This document shows positions 51,309 through 58,348 of a stretch of DNA of 64,000 nucleotides, in pieces. Origin of the DNA: an uncultured Bacteroidales bacterium (lineage in GTDB: Bacteria > Bacteroidota > Bacteroidia > Bacteroidales > P3); assembly GCA_900316515.1 (NCBI GenBank), contig ONDE01000007.1:62001-126000 (forward strand), given 5' to 3'. The first letter of the stretch is position 1, and every line of letters begins with the position of its first letter. Under the pieces are notes generated by a model. It saw nothing but the letters and a program-made list of their open reading frames with translations. It was not told the origin of the DNA and ran no database searches. The position numbers and the translations under genes are program-made.

Positions 51309-51881
51309 ATGAACATATCCGTCTTCTGCGGGGCGTCGCTCCCGCGCAGCGAACAGATCACAGAGGCCGCGCGGCAGCTCGGCCGCGCCATCGCCCGCGG
51401 CGGCCACACGCTGCTCTACGGCGGCAGCAATCTGGGACTGATGGGCGCCACCAGCGGCGCGGCCCTGCAGGAGGGCGGCCGCGTGGTGGGCGTCATCCCC
51501 ACCTTCTTCAGCGACGACATCATCCACTCGCAGCCCGTCAGCGAGCTCGTCCGCGTCCGCACCCTCGCCGAGCGCAAGGAATACCTCATCGCCCACAGCG
51601 ACGCCTTCGTTGCCCTCCCCGGCGGCATCGGCACCCTCGACGAGGTGCTCGAAGTGATGGTGGCTAACCAGCTACAGATAGTCGACGGCCACCGCATTTT
51701 GGACGGCAGCTACCGCACCAAGCCCATGATACTCCTCAACATCGACGGCTACTACAACCCCTTCCTCGAACAGCTCCGCCTCATCAAAGAGGAGGGCCTG
51801 ATGCGCAGCGATGCGGGGCTAATCTCTGTGGAATCAGTAGAGGAGGTTTTTTTAAGGCTCAATCAGATTGTAAAAGATTAG
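51309..51881 (+). CDS. LOG-family protein (cytokinin riboside phosphoribohydrolase-like)
   Basis: A 190-residue intact LOG protein. Motifs: VFCGAS (residues 5-10), GGSNLGLMG (38-46), the ERK of LAERKEYL (88-90) and PGGIGTLDE (104-112), which forms the active-site loop. LOG enzymes release a nucleobase from nucleoside monophosphates; many bacterial members are annotated as TIGR00730/Rossmann-fold nucleotide-binding proteins. The start at 51309 is shown by the three truncated copies, which all begin at the same codon. The last codons (LNQIVKD) lie in a short inverted repeat with the downstream sequence at 51910-51930. Confidence 0.9.
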   Translation: MNISVFCGASLPRSEQITEAARQLGRAIARGGHTLLYGGSNLGLMGATSGAALQEGGRVVGVIPTFFSDDIIHSQPVSELVRVRTLAERKEYLIAHSDAFVALPGGIGTLDEVLEVMVANQLQIVDGHRILDGSYRTKPMILLNIDGYYNPFLEQLRLIKEEGLMRSDAGLISVESVEEVFLRLNQIVKD

Positions 51882-51951
51882 AAAAGAAGGCTACGCAATC
51901 ATTATTCTTTTACAATCTTTTACAATCTGAAGGAGATAATAATCTTTAGCG

Positions 51952-52668
51952 ATGGGCCACCTGTTGAGCAAGAGCAAGTACATCCGCGGGCTGCAGTGCG
52001 ACCGCGCGCTGTGGCTCGATGTCTTCAATCCGCGATTGGCCCGCTACACCGCCGAGCAGATGCGTCGCTTCGACCGCGGCCGCGACTTCGAGTACGCCTT
52101 CAAAGCCACCTTCCCCGACGGAATCGACCTCAGCGCCGAGCTGAAGCGCAACGTCGACGCCTACCCCGCCCGCACCGCCGAGCTGCTGGACGATAATCAT
52201 ACTCCTCCACCGTCGACAAGCGACGGTCCCCCTCCCCTGTCTCAGGGGAGGAGTCAGGTTACCCTCTTCGAGGCAGGCTTCCTTTATGATGATGTGTTGA
52301 TCCTTGCTGACGTAGTCCATAAGAACTCTGACGGCACCCTTAATATATATGAAGTAAAGAGCGGTAATGTTTTAAGCGAGACATATAAGAGGGATGCGGC
52401 CTTGCAGCACTATGTCATCTCGCATTGCCGCAGCATAAACAAGTTCTGTGTCGTGTATAACGGGGAAAACAGGTTTGACACCATTGACCTCACCGAGGAA
52501 CTGCAAGAGCAGCATGACGATATAGCCCGCAATATAGCGGCCATGAAGGACATCCTCCGCCACGGCGAGCCCGCCACGCCCACCGGCCAGCACTGCCTAG
52601 AGCCCTATGCCTGCCCCTACCAGCACTACTGCGCCCAAGGGGTCAGGCAGATGTCGCTGTTCGGATAA
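51952..52668 (+). CDS. Cas4-like PD-(D/E)XK nuclease, DUF2779-type N-terminal region
   Basis: A 238-residue protein. The start 'LLSKSKYIRGLQCDRALWLDVFNPRLARY' and the nuclease core 'ILADVVHKNSDGTLNIYEVKSGN' (Asp...ExK) are those of DUF2779/Cas4-like PD-(D/E)XK nucleases. The C-terminal Cys cluster (CLEPYACPYQHYC), with Cys24 in LQCDRAL, could hold an iron-sulfur cluster as in Cas4. Full DUF2779 proteins are much longer and carry an exonuclease part, so this is a short form. A 54-base palindromic element (52201-52254) lies in frame and adds 18 residues (84-101) between the first helix region and the core. Confidence 0.75.
   Translation: MGHLLSKSKYIRGLQCDRALWLDVFNPRLARYTAEQMRRFDRGRDFEYAFKATFPDGIDLSAELKRNVDAYPARTAELLDDNHTPPPSTSDGPPPLSQGRSQVTLFEAGFLYDDVLILADVVHKNSDGTLNIYEVKSGNVLSETYKRDAALQHYVISHCRSINKFCVVYNGENRFDTIDLTEELQEQHDDIARNIAAMKDILRHGEPATPTGQHCLEPYACPYQHYCAQGVRQMSLFG
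52201..52254. mobile_element. In-frame 54-base palindromic element inside the nuclease gene
   Basis: The element begins ACTCCTCC and ends with the exact complement GGAGGAGT. Inside are two stem-loops: ACCGTCG/CGACGGT with loop ACAAG, and CTCCCCTG/CAGGGGAG with loop TCT. It starts at a codon boundary and spans exactly 18 codons (TPPPSTSDGPPPLSQGRS), so the reading frame is kept. Its composition differs from the surrounding nuclease sequence. It resembles in concept the palindromic elements that insert in frame in Rickettsia genes. Confidence 0.8.
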
Positions 52669-52674
52669 AAAAGA

Positions 52675-52700
52675 AATCGGCGGCCTTGCGGCTGCCGATT
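52675..52700. terminator. Hairpin terminator between nuclease and DksA-like genes
   Basis: AATCGGCGGCC, TTG, CGGCTGCCGATT form a stem of about 11 bases with A-rich sequence before and CTTCTT after. It lies between the converging stops at 52668 and 52745. Confidence 0.75.
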
Positions 52701-52744
52701 CTTCTTATGAAAAAGATTATGTTGGGTTGTGAAGATGCGCTATA

Positions 52745-53689
52745 CTAGCGGCGCTTCTTGCTGGCCTCCTTGGCCTCGACGGTCATCGTGGCGTGGGGTA
52801 CAATCATCAGTCGCTCTTTGGGTATGAGCTTACCCGTGGCCTGGCAGATGCCGTAGGTGCCGTTCTCGATGCGGATGAGGGCGGCGCGGAGGTCGCGGAT
52901 GAACTTCTGCTGACGGGCGGCGAGCTTCTGGTTCTCCTCTTTCAGCAGCACGTTGCTGCCCTCTTCGAGAGTCTTGAAGGTGGGGGCGGTGTCGCTCACG
53001 TCGTTCTCGCTGCCGGCAACGGCCTGCTGCAAAAACTCGAGGTCCTTCTCGGCCTTGGCAATCTTGGAAAGAATCAACTCCTTGAACTCTTGTAGTTCCT
53101 CGGCGGAGTATCTGGTCTTCTCAACCTCAGGCATGGGTTTCTTGGCGGCAACGGCCTTCTTGACCGGGGCGGCAGCCTTCTTCACGGCGGGCTTGGCGGC
53201 AACGGCCTTCTTGGCCGGGGCGGCAGCCTTCTTCACGGCGGGCTTGGCGGCAACGGCCTTCTTGGCCGGTGCGGCAGCCTTCTTCACGGCGGGTTTGGCG
53301 GCGACGGCCTTCTTGGCCGGAGCGGCAGCCTTCTTCACGGCGGGCTTGGCGGCAACAGCCTTCTTGGCCGGTGCGGCAGCCTTCTTCACGACGGGTTTGG
53401 CGGCAACGGCCTTCTTGGCCGGTGCGGCAGCTTTCTTCACGGCGGGCTTGGCGGCAACGGCCTTCTTGGCCGGTGCGGCAGCTTTCTTCACGGCGGGCTT
53501 CTTGACTTCTGCCTTCTTCACAGCAGGCTTCTTGACTTCAGCCTTCTTCGCAGCAGGCTTAGCCACAGTGGCAGCCTTCTTGGCAGTGGCAGTAGCCTTC
53601 TTGGCCGCAGGCTTTGCAGCGGTAACGGCTTTCTTAACGGGCTTCTTGGCGGCGGCAGGCGCGGCCTTCTTAACAGTTTTCTTTTCCAT
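52745..53689 (-). CDS. Histone H1-like Lys/Ala repeat protein fused to a TraR/DksA-type domain
   Basis: A 314-residue protein. Residues 1-186 are Lys/Ala/Pro-rich, including seven copies of a 17-residue unit (KKAAAPAKKAVAAKPAV, residues 68-186), like bacterial histone H1 proteins that bind DNA or RNA. Residues 190-314 form a coiled-coil and a TraR/DksA-type C-terminus ('RIENGTYGICQATGKLIPKERLMIVPHATMTVEAK'). Three of the four zinc-finger Cys are missing (only ICQ remains), as is usual in Bacteroidota members. The ATG at 53689 (MEKKTVKK) is chosen; a longer frame upstream overlaps a TACTTTTG promoter box at 53710-53717. Confidence 0.85.
   Translation of the reverse strand: MEKKTVKKAAPAAAKKPVKKAVTAAKPAAKKATATAKKAATVAKPAAKKAEVKKPAVKKAEVKKPAVKKAAAPAKKAVAAKPAVKKAAAPAKKAVAAKPVVKKAAAPAKKAVAAKPAVKKAAAPAKKAVAAKPAVKKAAAPAKKAVAAKPAVKKAAAPAKKAVAAKPAVKKAAAPVKKAVAAKKPMPEVEKTRYSAEELQEFKELILSKIAKAEKDLEFLQQAVAGSENDVSDTAPTFKTLEEGSNVLLKEENQKLAARQQKFIRDLRAALIRIENGTYGICQATGKLIPKERLMIVPHATMTVEAKEASKKRR
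53132..53488 (-). repeat. Seven 51-base coding repeats in the histone-like region
   Basis: Seven units of 51 bases encode KKAAAPAKKAVAAKPAV with only scattered changes (PVV in the second unit, APVKK and AKKPM in the last). High DNA identity between units shows recent tandem expansion; copy number probably varies between strains. Confidence 0.92.
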
Positions 53690-53755
53690 GGCTAATCCTT
53701 TCTTTTGTGCAAAAGTACATGTATTTTCCAACATGGCGGCAAAAACATTTCAACA

Positions 53756-54289
53756 CTATCTGTTCAAATCGCCAAGATACAACTCTATCAATCCGTTAGG
53801 AGCATTGATATAGATTGTTTTGTTTTCGCGGTCCACCTTGTCGATAACTTCGTCGATAACAGGGATAAGCACCTCCACACCGTTTTTCATTATCTGGAAC
53901 AGCGGTTGTGCTGGATATTCAATCACCTGTTCCAGAATACCTATATCACCATGATTGCTGTCGACAACACGGAAACCCACCACCTCGTGGAAGTAGAACT
54001 GGTTGCCGGTGAGCTTGGGCAGCAAGTCGAGCGGCAGATAGAGTTCATGTCCCACCAATGCGGCAGCCTGCTCGGCGGTGATATCCTCGAAGGTGACAAC
54101 GGCCTTATTGCCGTTGAGCTGGTCGATGTGGAAGAAATAGGGCAACAGTTTGCCCTTGACCTCGACGAACGCCGAGTCAAGTTCGGCATAGTCCTCAGGC
54201 GTGTCGACGTCGAGGAAGAGTACCAACTGGCCTTTCACGCCCCAGGGCTTGGTAACCCTGCCAAGATAAAAACAATCCTTTGTCTCCAT
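53756..54289 (-). CDS. rimM: 16S rRNA processing protein RimM
   Basis: A 177-residue ribosome maturation factor that binds S19 during 30S assembly. The N-terminal domain has 'FYLGRVTKPWGVKGQLVLFLD', and the PRC-barrel half has 'LVGHELYLPLDLLP... YFHEVVGFRVVDSNHGDIG'. It lies downstream of rpsP, the classical rpsP-rimM order, although a terminator hairpin separates them. Confidence 0.93.
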   Translation of the reverse strand: METKDCFYLGRVTKPWGVKGQLVLFLDVDTPEDYAELDSAFVEVKGKLLPYFFHIDQLNGNKAVVTFEDITAEQAAALVGHELYLPLDLLPKLTGNQFYFHEVVGFRVVDSNHGDIGILEQVIEYPAQPLFQIMKNGVEVLIPVIDEVIDKVDRENKTIYINAPNGLIELYLGDLNR

Positions 54290-54412
54290 GATGCAATTAT
54301 AACGGCAACAGAGACAATTTATTTTAAAGACGACCTATTCTTTTATTTTTAACAACAACAGAAACGACAACGACAACCTTTCAGGCGCGACATACGTCGC
54401 GTACAAGCATAC

Positions 54413-54440
54413 AAAAAAGGAAGCGCATAATTGCGCTTCC
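54413..54440 (-). terminator. Rho-independent terminator after rpsP
   Basis: GGAAGCGCAATTATGCGCTTCC is an inverted repeat (54419-54440), followed on the minus strand by six T (54413-54418). It lies 42 bases past the rpsP stop and would limit read-through into rimM. Confidence 0.9.
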
Positions 54441-54481
54441 CTGTTGTCGTTGTTGACTCTGTTGTCGTTGGAGTCAGGAAC

Positions 54482-55042
54482 TTATGCTTCGGCGGGAGCC
54501 TCAGCTTCGGCTGCGGGGGCATCGCCTTCGGCGTTCTCGGCAGCTTCGGCAGCGGCTTTGGCAGCAGCCTCGGCCTCGGCGGCAGCCTGACGCTTGGCGG
54601 CGACGGCGGCAGCCTTCTGCTCGTTGGCTTTCTTCTCGGCCTCGAGGCGGGCCTTGCGGGTGTTGCGGGCCTCGTTCTCGATGTCGCTCTTCTTGCTGTT
54701 GATCTTGGCCTCTTTGGCCTGGAGCCACTCGTTGAACTTCACATCGGCCTGTTCCTGGCTGATGGCACCCTTCTCGACACCAATCTGGAGGTGGCGGCGG
54801 AGCAGGACGCCCTTGTAGGACAGTATGCGGCGAACAGTGTCGCTAGGTTGAGCACCATTCTTCACCCATTCGACGGCGCTGTCGAAATTGAGCTCGATGG
54901 TGGCAGGGTTGGTCAGCGGATTGTAGGTGCCCAGCTTCTCGATAAATTTTCCATCGCGAGGTGCACGACCATCCGCTACAACGATGTGGTAGAAGGGTTG
55001 GTTCTTCTTACCGTGGCGCTGCAGTCTAATTCTTGCTGGCAT
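54482..55042 (-). CDS. rpsP: 30S ribosomal protein S16 with Ala/Glu-rich C-terminal tail
   Basis: A 186-residue protein. Residues 1-80 are S16 ('MPARIRLQRHGKKNQPFYHIVVADGRAPRDGKFIEKLGTYNPLTNP... WVKNGAQPSDTVRRILSYKGVLLRRHL'). The rest is a long helical tail rich in Ala, Glu and Lys (EAEKKANEQKAAAVAAKRQAAAEAEAAAKAAAEAAE). S16 is 80-100 residues in most bacteria; extended tails are typical of Bacteroidota. A consensus promoter precedes the gene. Confidence 0.96.
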   Translation of the reverse strand: MPARIRLQRHGKKNQPFYHIVVADGRAPRDGKFIEKLGTYNPLTNPATIELNFDSAVEWVKNGAQPSDTVRRILSYKGVLLRRHLQIGVEKGAISQEQADVKFNEWLQAKEAKINSKKSDIENEARNTRKARLEAEKKANEQKAAAVAAKRQAAAEAEAAAKAAAEAAENAEGDAPAAEAEAPAEA

Positions 55043-55095
55043 AACTTGTTGTTTTTTAAATGTTTGTTTATAAATATCGTTTAACTAACAGACTG

Positions 55096-55126
55096 CAAAG
55101 ATACAACTTTTTCCGGAACTGGCAAA
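55096..55126 (-). promoter_or_regulatory. Bacteroidota-type promoter for rpsP
   Basis: On the minus strand TTTG (55123-55126), 19 bases, TATCTTTG (55096-55103), 54 bases upstream of the rpsP ATG. Confidence 0.8.
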
Positions 55127-55134
55127 ATATTTTT

Positions 55135-55941
55135 TCACTTGCCACCTTCCCATGCATTGCAGATTATTGTGATATCGCGGCCGATAAACTCCAACCCCAT
55201 GCCGAATTTGCGCATCAGCATCTCGGAGACCTGCCCCTCGTGCTCCTCGTCGAGGCCGGGGGTGGCGAAGTCGGCACCGGTGGTGAGCAGTTCAAGCAAG
55301 TCGAGCGACGGGTCGGGCACCACATTGATGCCCCAGTAGTAGCGCAGGGCACTGACAATCTCGAAGATGTGCATCGGCTGGAGCGGGTCGTCGTCGGCCA
55401 CGGGCGTGTAGTACATCCATTGGCCTTCCGGATCGAAACGGATGTTGACACCCGTGCTGCGCATCTGCGGTGCAATGGCGGCACGGTAGGCGGCGGTGTC
55501 GACAATGCGGAGCATGTAGGTATTGTTGTCGGTCGAGGTGTCGAGCTTGACGCCGCCATGGGCCTGCAGGTCGCGCAGCAGCACCTGGTAGTCGGGCACA
55601 CACTTGCGGTCGTAGGTGACACTGTAGGTGTAGACCTCGTCGTAGTTAAGCAGACGATAGATGGTGTCGCCACAGGCTATGCGCACCGGCGACATGGTGC
55701 GTGCCAGCAAGTCGTGGACTATGAACGAGCGCGACTTGGGGGGCATGACAAGATGTTTCACCTTCTTGCCTTTGGCAAAGGGAGTAACCTCGGCAGCAAT
55801 GCTGTCGGGCGTAAGCATTACAGAGTAGCACTCCTGTGGAGTGTCACCTTTGACACGATAGGTGGGTTCGGCCTGCGGCACGCAGGCGGCAAAACTGAAA
55901 ACCACCGCAACACCGAGAGCAATCAAAATGTTATGTTTCAT
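55135..55941 (-). CDS. Exported lipoprotein of unknown function
   Basis: A 268-residue lipoprotein: MKHNILIALGVAVVFSFAAC gives a lipid Cys at 20. The body alternates beta strands and helices ('SFIVHDLLARTMSPVRIACGDTIYRLLNYDEVYTYSVTYDRK', 'DYQVLLRDLQAHGGVKLDTSTDNNTYMLRIVD', 'VSEMLMRKFGMGLEFIGRDITIICNAW'). The repeated 'LL..L....G......D...Y.L.I' pattern recalls secretin/STN-like or DUF3738 modules, but I am not sure. An ATG four codons earlier is also possible. Confidence 0.6.
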   Translation of the reverse strand: MKHNILIALGVAVVFSFAACVPQAEPTYRVKGDTPQECYSVMLTPDSIAAEVTPFAKGKKVKHLVMPPKSRSFIVHDLLARTMSPVRIACGDTIYRLLNYDEVYTYSVTYDRKCVPDYQVLLRDLQAHGGVKLDTSTDNNTYMLRIVDTAAYRAAIAPQMRSTGVNIRFDPEGQWMYYTPVADDDPLQPMHIFEIVSALRYYWGINVVPDPSLDLLELLTTGADFATPGLDEEHEGQVSEMLMRKFGMGLEFIGRDITIICNAWEGGK

Positions 55942-56068
55942 CATTTTAAGCATTATTCATCTATTACAAAACAGCTGCAAATATACTACTTTTTTTCATA
56001 ATATTGACCAGAACCAGCCTCAAACAAAATTCCAACATCCTCATTTTCTCGATAGTTTTACACTTGTT

Positions 56069-56114
56069 CTTCAGTCGTCCTTCAGTCATCCACGGAAGAA
56101 CAACCGAAGAACAG
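56069..56114. repeat. Inverted pair of 11-base repeats, related to 5279-5361
   Basis: CTTCAGTCGTC and CTTCAGTCATC (56069-56090) are followed by CGGAAGAACAA and CCGAAGAACAG (56093-56114). Period is 11 in both halves, and the halves are approximate complements. The centre TTCAGTCATCCAC(G/T)GAAGAA is shared with the repeat near 5312. It lies between the lipoprotein gene and tsaD. Confidence 0.85.
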
Positions 56115-56153
56115 GTCCACCTAACAGCAAGCATACAGGGAGGCACATATAAT

Positions 56154-56184
56154 TTTGCCGTATGCAAAAAAAGTTGTACTTTTG
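56154..56184 (+). promoter_or_regulatory. Bacteroidota-type promoter for tsaD
   Basis: TTTG (56154-56157), 19 bases, TACTTTTG (56177-56184), 10 bases ahead of the tsaD ATG. The short leader implies a nearly leaderless transcript. Confidence 0.8.
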
Positions 56185-56194
56185 CATTCGAATT

Positions 56195-57193
56195 ATGAGC
56201 ATAATACTAGCTATAGAATCGAGCTGCGACGACACGTCGGCAGCTGTGCTTCAGGACAACCGCGTGCTGAGCAATGTTATTGCCAGTCAGAAGGTTCACG
56301 AACAATACGGTGGCGTGGTGCCCGAGTTGGCGTCGCGTGCTCACCAACAGAATATCATTCCCGTGGTCGATGCCGCAATACGCCAAGCCGGCATCGAGAA
56401 AGATGACATCGACGCCGTTGGATTCACGCGCGGCCCGGGATTGCTGGGCTCGCTGCTGGTGGGTGTAAGCTTCGCCAAGAGCTTCGCCACGGCGCTGAAC
56501 ATTCCGCTCATCGAGGTGAACCACCTGCAGGCGCATGTGCTGAGCCACTTCATAGACCGCGGCGAGCCGATGCCGCAGTTCCCCTTCATCTGCCTGCTGG
56601 TGAGCGGCGGACACACACAGATACTGCTACTGCGCAGCCACTTCGACATCGAGTGCCTGGGCACCACCATCGACGACGCCGCCGGCGAAGCCATCGACAA
56701 GGCCGCCAAGATAATGGACCTGGGCTATCCCGGAGGCCCCGTAATCGACCGCCTGGCGAAAGAGGGCGACGCTGACGCATTCAAGTTTGCCACGCCGCAC
56801 ATTGAGGTCTACAACTACTCGTTCAGCGGCATCAAGACCTCGTTCCTCTACTTCCTGCGCGACCGTCTCAAGGAAGACCCTGACTTCATCGAGAAGCACA
56901 AGGCCGACCTCTGCGCCTCTATACAGAAGACCATCGTGGGCTTCCTGCTCAAGAAAGCCGAGCGGGCTGCCATCGACCACAAGGTGCGCCAGATGGCCAT
57001 AGCCGGCGGTGTAAGCGCCAATTCGCTGCTGCGAAGCGAACTTCAGCGTATCTGCGACAAGCACCACTGGCAGGCCTTCGTACCGCCCTTCAGCTTCTGC
57101 ACCGACAATGCTGCCATGGTGGGCATAGCCGCATACTACAAATACCAGCAAGGCGAATACGCCGACATCAGCCTGCCGCCATACACAAGGTGA
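56195..57193 (+). CDS. tsaD: tRNA N6-adenosine threonylcarbamoyltransferase TsaD
   Basis: A 332-residue ASKHA-fold enzyme that makes t6A37 in ANN-decoding tRNAs with TsaB and TsaE. Motifs: LAIESSCDDTSAAVL, VVPELASRAH, HLQAH in IEVNHLQAHVLSHF (metal ligands), LVSGGHTQ and the C-terminal CTDNAAMVGIAA. The ATG at 56195 (MSIILAIESSCDD) is the family start; an ATG upstream in frame would overlap the promoter. Confidence 0.96.
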   Translation: MSIILAIESSCDDTSAAVLQDNRVLSNVIASQKVHEQYGGVVPELASRAHQQNIIPVVDAAIRQAGIEKDDIDAVGFTRGPGLLGSLLVGVSFAKSFATALNIPLIEVNHLQAHVLSHFIDRGEPMPQFPFICLLVSGGHTQILLLRSHFDIECLGTTIDDAAGEAIDKAAKIMDLGYPGGPVIDRLAKEGDADAFKFATPHIEVYNYSFSGIKTSFLYFLRDRLKEDPDFIEKHKADLCASIQKTIVGFLLKKAERAAIDHKVRQMAIAGGVSANSLLRSELQRICDKHHWQAFVPPFSFCTDNAAMVGIAAYYKYQQGEYADISLPPYTR

Positions 57194-57203
57194 ACGGTGA
57201 AAA

Positions 57204-57304
57204 TTGAAAGTTGAAAGTTGAAATTATTGAAACACATACCAGCCAAGATTATGCTCGCCATCTGTGCAAGCATAATCTTCAATTTTCACTTTTCAACTTT
57301 CAAT
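57204..57304. repeat. Heptamer repeats flanking and encoding a signal peptide (PorP-like gene)
   Basis: TTGAAAG, TTGAAAG, TTGAAAT (57204-57224) lie at the start of the PorP-like gene. The complementary series CTTCAAT, TTTCACT, TTTCAAC, TTTCAAT (57277-57304) encodes the end of its signal peptide (IFNFHFSTFNS). The two series are inverted relative to each other. The TTG proposed as start codon is the first triplet of the third heptamer. Confidence 0.9.
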
Positions 57305-58237
57305 TCTGCCACTGCCCAGGACCAGCATTTCTCGATGCTCGACCTCGATCCCATGCTGTTCAACCCTGCATACAGTGGTTTCTTCGACGGCACTGCACGC
57401 TTCGGCATCATCTACCGCAACCAGTGGGCGTCTGTGTCGACACCATTCCAGACCCTCAGCGCCACCGCCGAGGTTGCCCTTTTGCGCGACCGCCGCACCA
57501 TGAACGGCCTTAGCGCCGGCCTATGGCTCACGGCCGACCGCGAGGGCACCCTGAACTACGGCACATCGGCAGCATCGGCCATCGTAAGCTGGTTCAAGGG
57601 CCTTGGAGTCGGCAACAATATAATATCGCTGGCTGCCGAGGCCGGAATCGGGCAGACAGGCTTCGAGGAAGAGAACATCATCATGGACGACGGCACCGAG
57701 TCGTTCGCCCGCACACGCGCCGTCTACCCCACCTTCGGAGCCGGCGCGGCTTGGTATTGCCAGATGAGCGATGTCTTCTACACCAAGCTAGGCCTGTCGG
57801 TGCGTAACATCAACGAGCCTGACATCAGCTATACTGGCCTGAGCAACGACTCGCGCCTGAGCCGCCGTTACAACATCTACAGCCGTGCCGAGTGGCGCGT
57901 GTCGCCGGAATGGGGCGTGCTGCCCGTGATTGGCTACCAGCGACAAGAAGGCTTCAACGAAATGGTATATGGCTGCGATGTGCGCTGGTATGTACACGAG
58001 AGTCCGCGTGACTATCTGGTCTTCGGAGCAGGACTGATGGGGCGCCACGGCGACGCCATGGCAGTGAACCTCGCTGTACTGTGGCACGAATGGACATTCG
58101 CCTTCAGCTACGACGCCAACCTCTCGAAACTGGCCGAAGCCAGCCACACCATAGGCGCCTTCGAGGTTGGCGTGGTGTACATGGTGGGCTCGAAGAAAGA
58201 CAAACGAGTGCAATCGCTGCCATGCCCGATATTCTGA
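57218..58237 (+). CDS. PorP/SprF family outer-membrane protein
   Basis: A 339-residue outer-membrane protein of the PorP/SprF family, linked to type IX secretion and gliding. After the signal peptide (to about residue 34) come the family's 'QDQHFSMLDLDPMLFNPAYSGFFDGTARFGIIYRNQWASVSTPFQTLSATAEVAL' and many predicted beta strands. The start is uncertain: TTG at 57218 gives a signal peptide with a basic start (KLLKHIPAKIM), whereas the ATG at 57251 gives one without charge. The signal region is nearly the same as that of the next gene. Confidence 0.83.
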   Translation: MKLLKHIPAKIMLAICASIIFNFHFSTFNSATAQDQHFSMLDLDPMLFNPAYSGFFDGTARFGIIYRNQWASVSTPFQTLSATAEVALLRDRRTMNGLSAGLWLTADREGTLNYGTSAASAIVSWFKGLGVGNNIISLAAEAGIGQTGFEEENIIMDDGTESFARTRAVYPTFGAGAAWYCQMSDVFYTKLGLSVRNINEPDISYTGLSNDSRLSRRYNIYSRAEWRVSPEWGVLPVIGYQRQEGFNEMVYGCDVRWYVHESPRDYLVFGAGLMGRHGDAMAVNLAVLWHEWTFAFSYDANLSKLAEASHTIGAFEVGVVYMVGSKKDKRVQSLPCPIF

Positions 58238-58240
58238 GAA

Positions 58241-58348
58241 TTGAAAATTGAAGATTGAAAGTTGATTTTTTTTAAGCACATAACAACCAAGATAATGCTC
58301 GCCGTCTGCGCAAGCATGTTTTTCACTTTCCACTTTCCACTTTTCAAT
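58241..58348. repeat. Heptamer repeats flanking and encoding a signal peptide (PD40-OmpA gene)
   Basis: TTGAAAA, TTGAAGA, TTGAAAG, TTGATTT (58241-58268) cover the proposed TTG start. TTTCACT, TTCCACT, TTCCACT, TTTCAAT (58321-58348) encode the end of the signal peptide. Arrangement and intervening sequence match the repeat around 57204-57304, so both are copies of one module of about 100 bases. Confidence 0.9.

Noticed and set aside
47873..51881. Integron-type attC sites between the cassettes.
   Set aside because: I looked for paired core sites around each junction and found none with convincing RYYYAAC/GTTRRRY pairs; no integron integrase is present. The repeated unit is gene 5' coding sequence.
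51952..52668. The Cas4-like nuclease as part of a CRISPR-Cas locus.
   Set aside because: The start and core fit DUF2779-type proteins; no cas1, cas2 or repeat array is present in the window.
53705..54352. A 215-codon plus-strand frame across rimM.
   Set aside because: It is antisense to rimM, whose motifs and length are clear.
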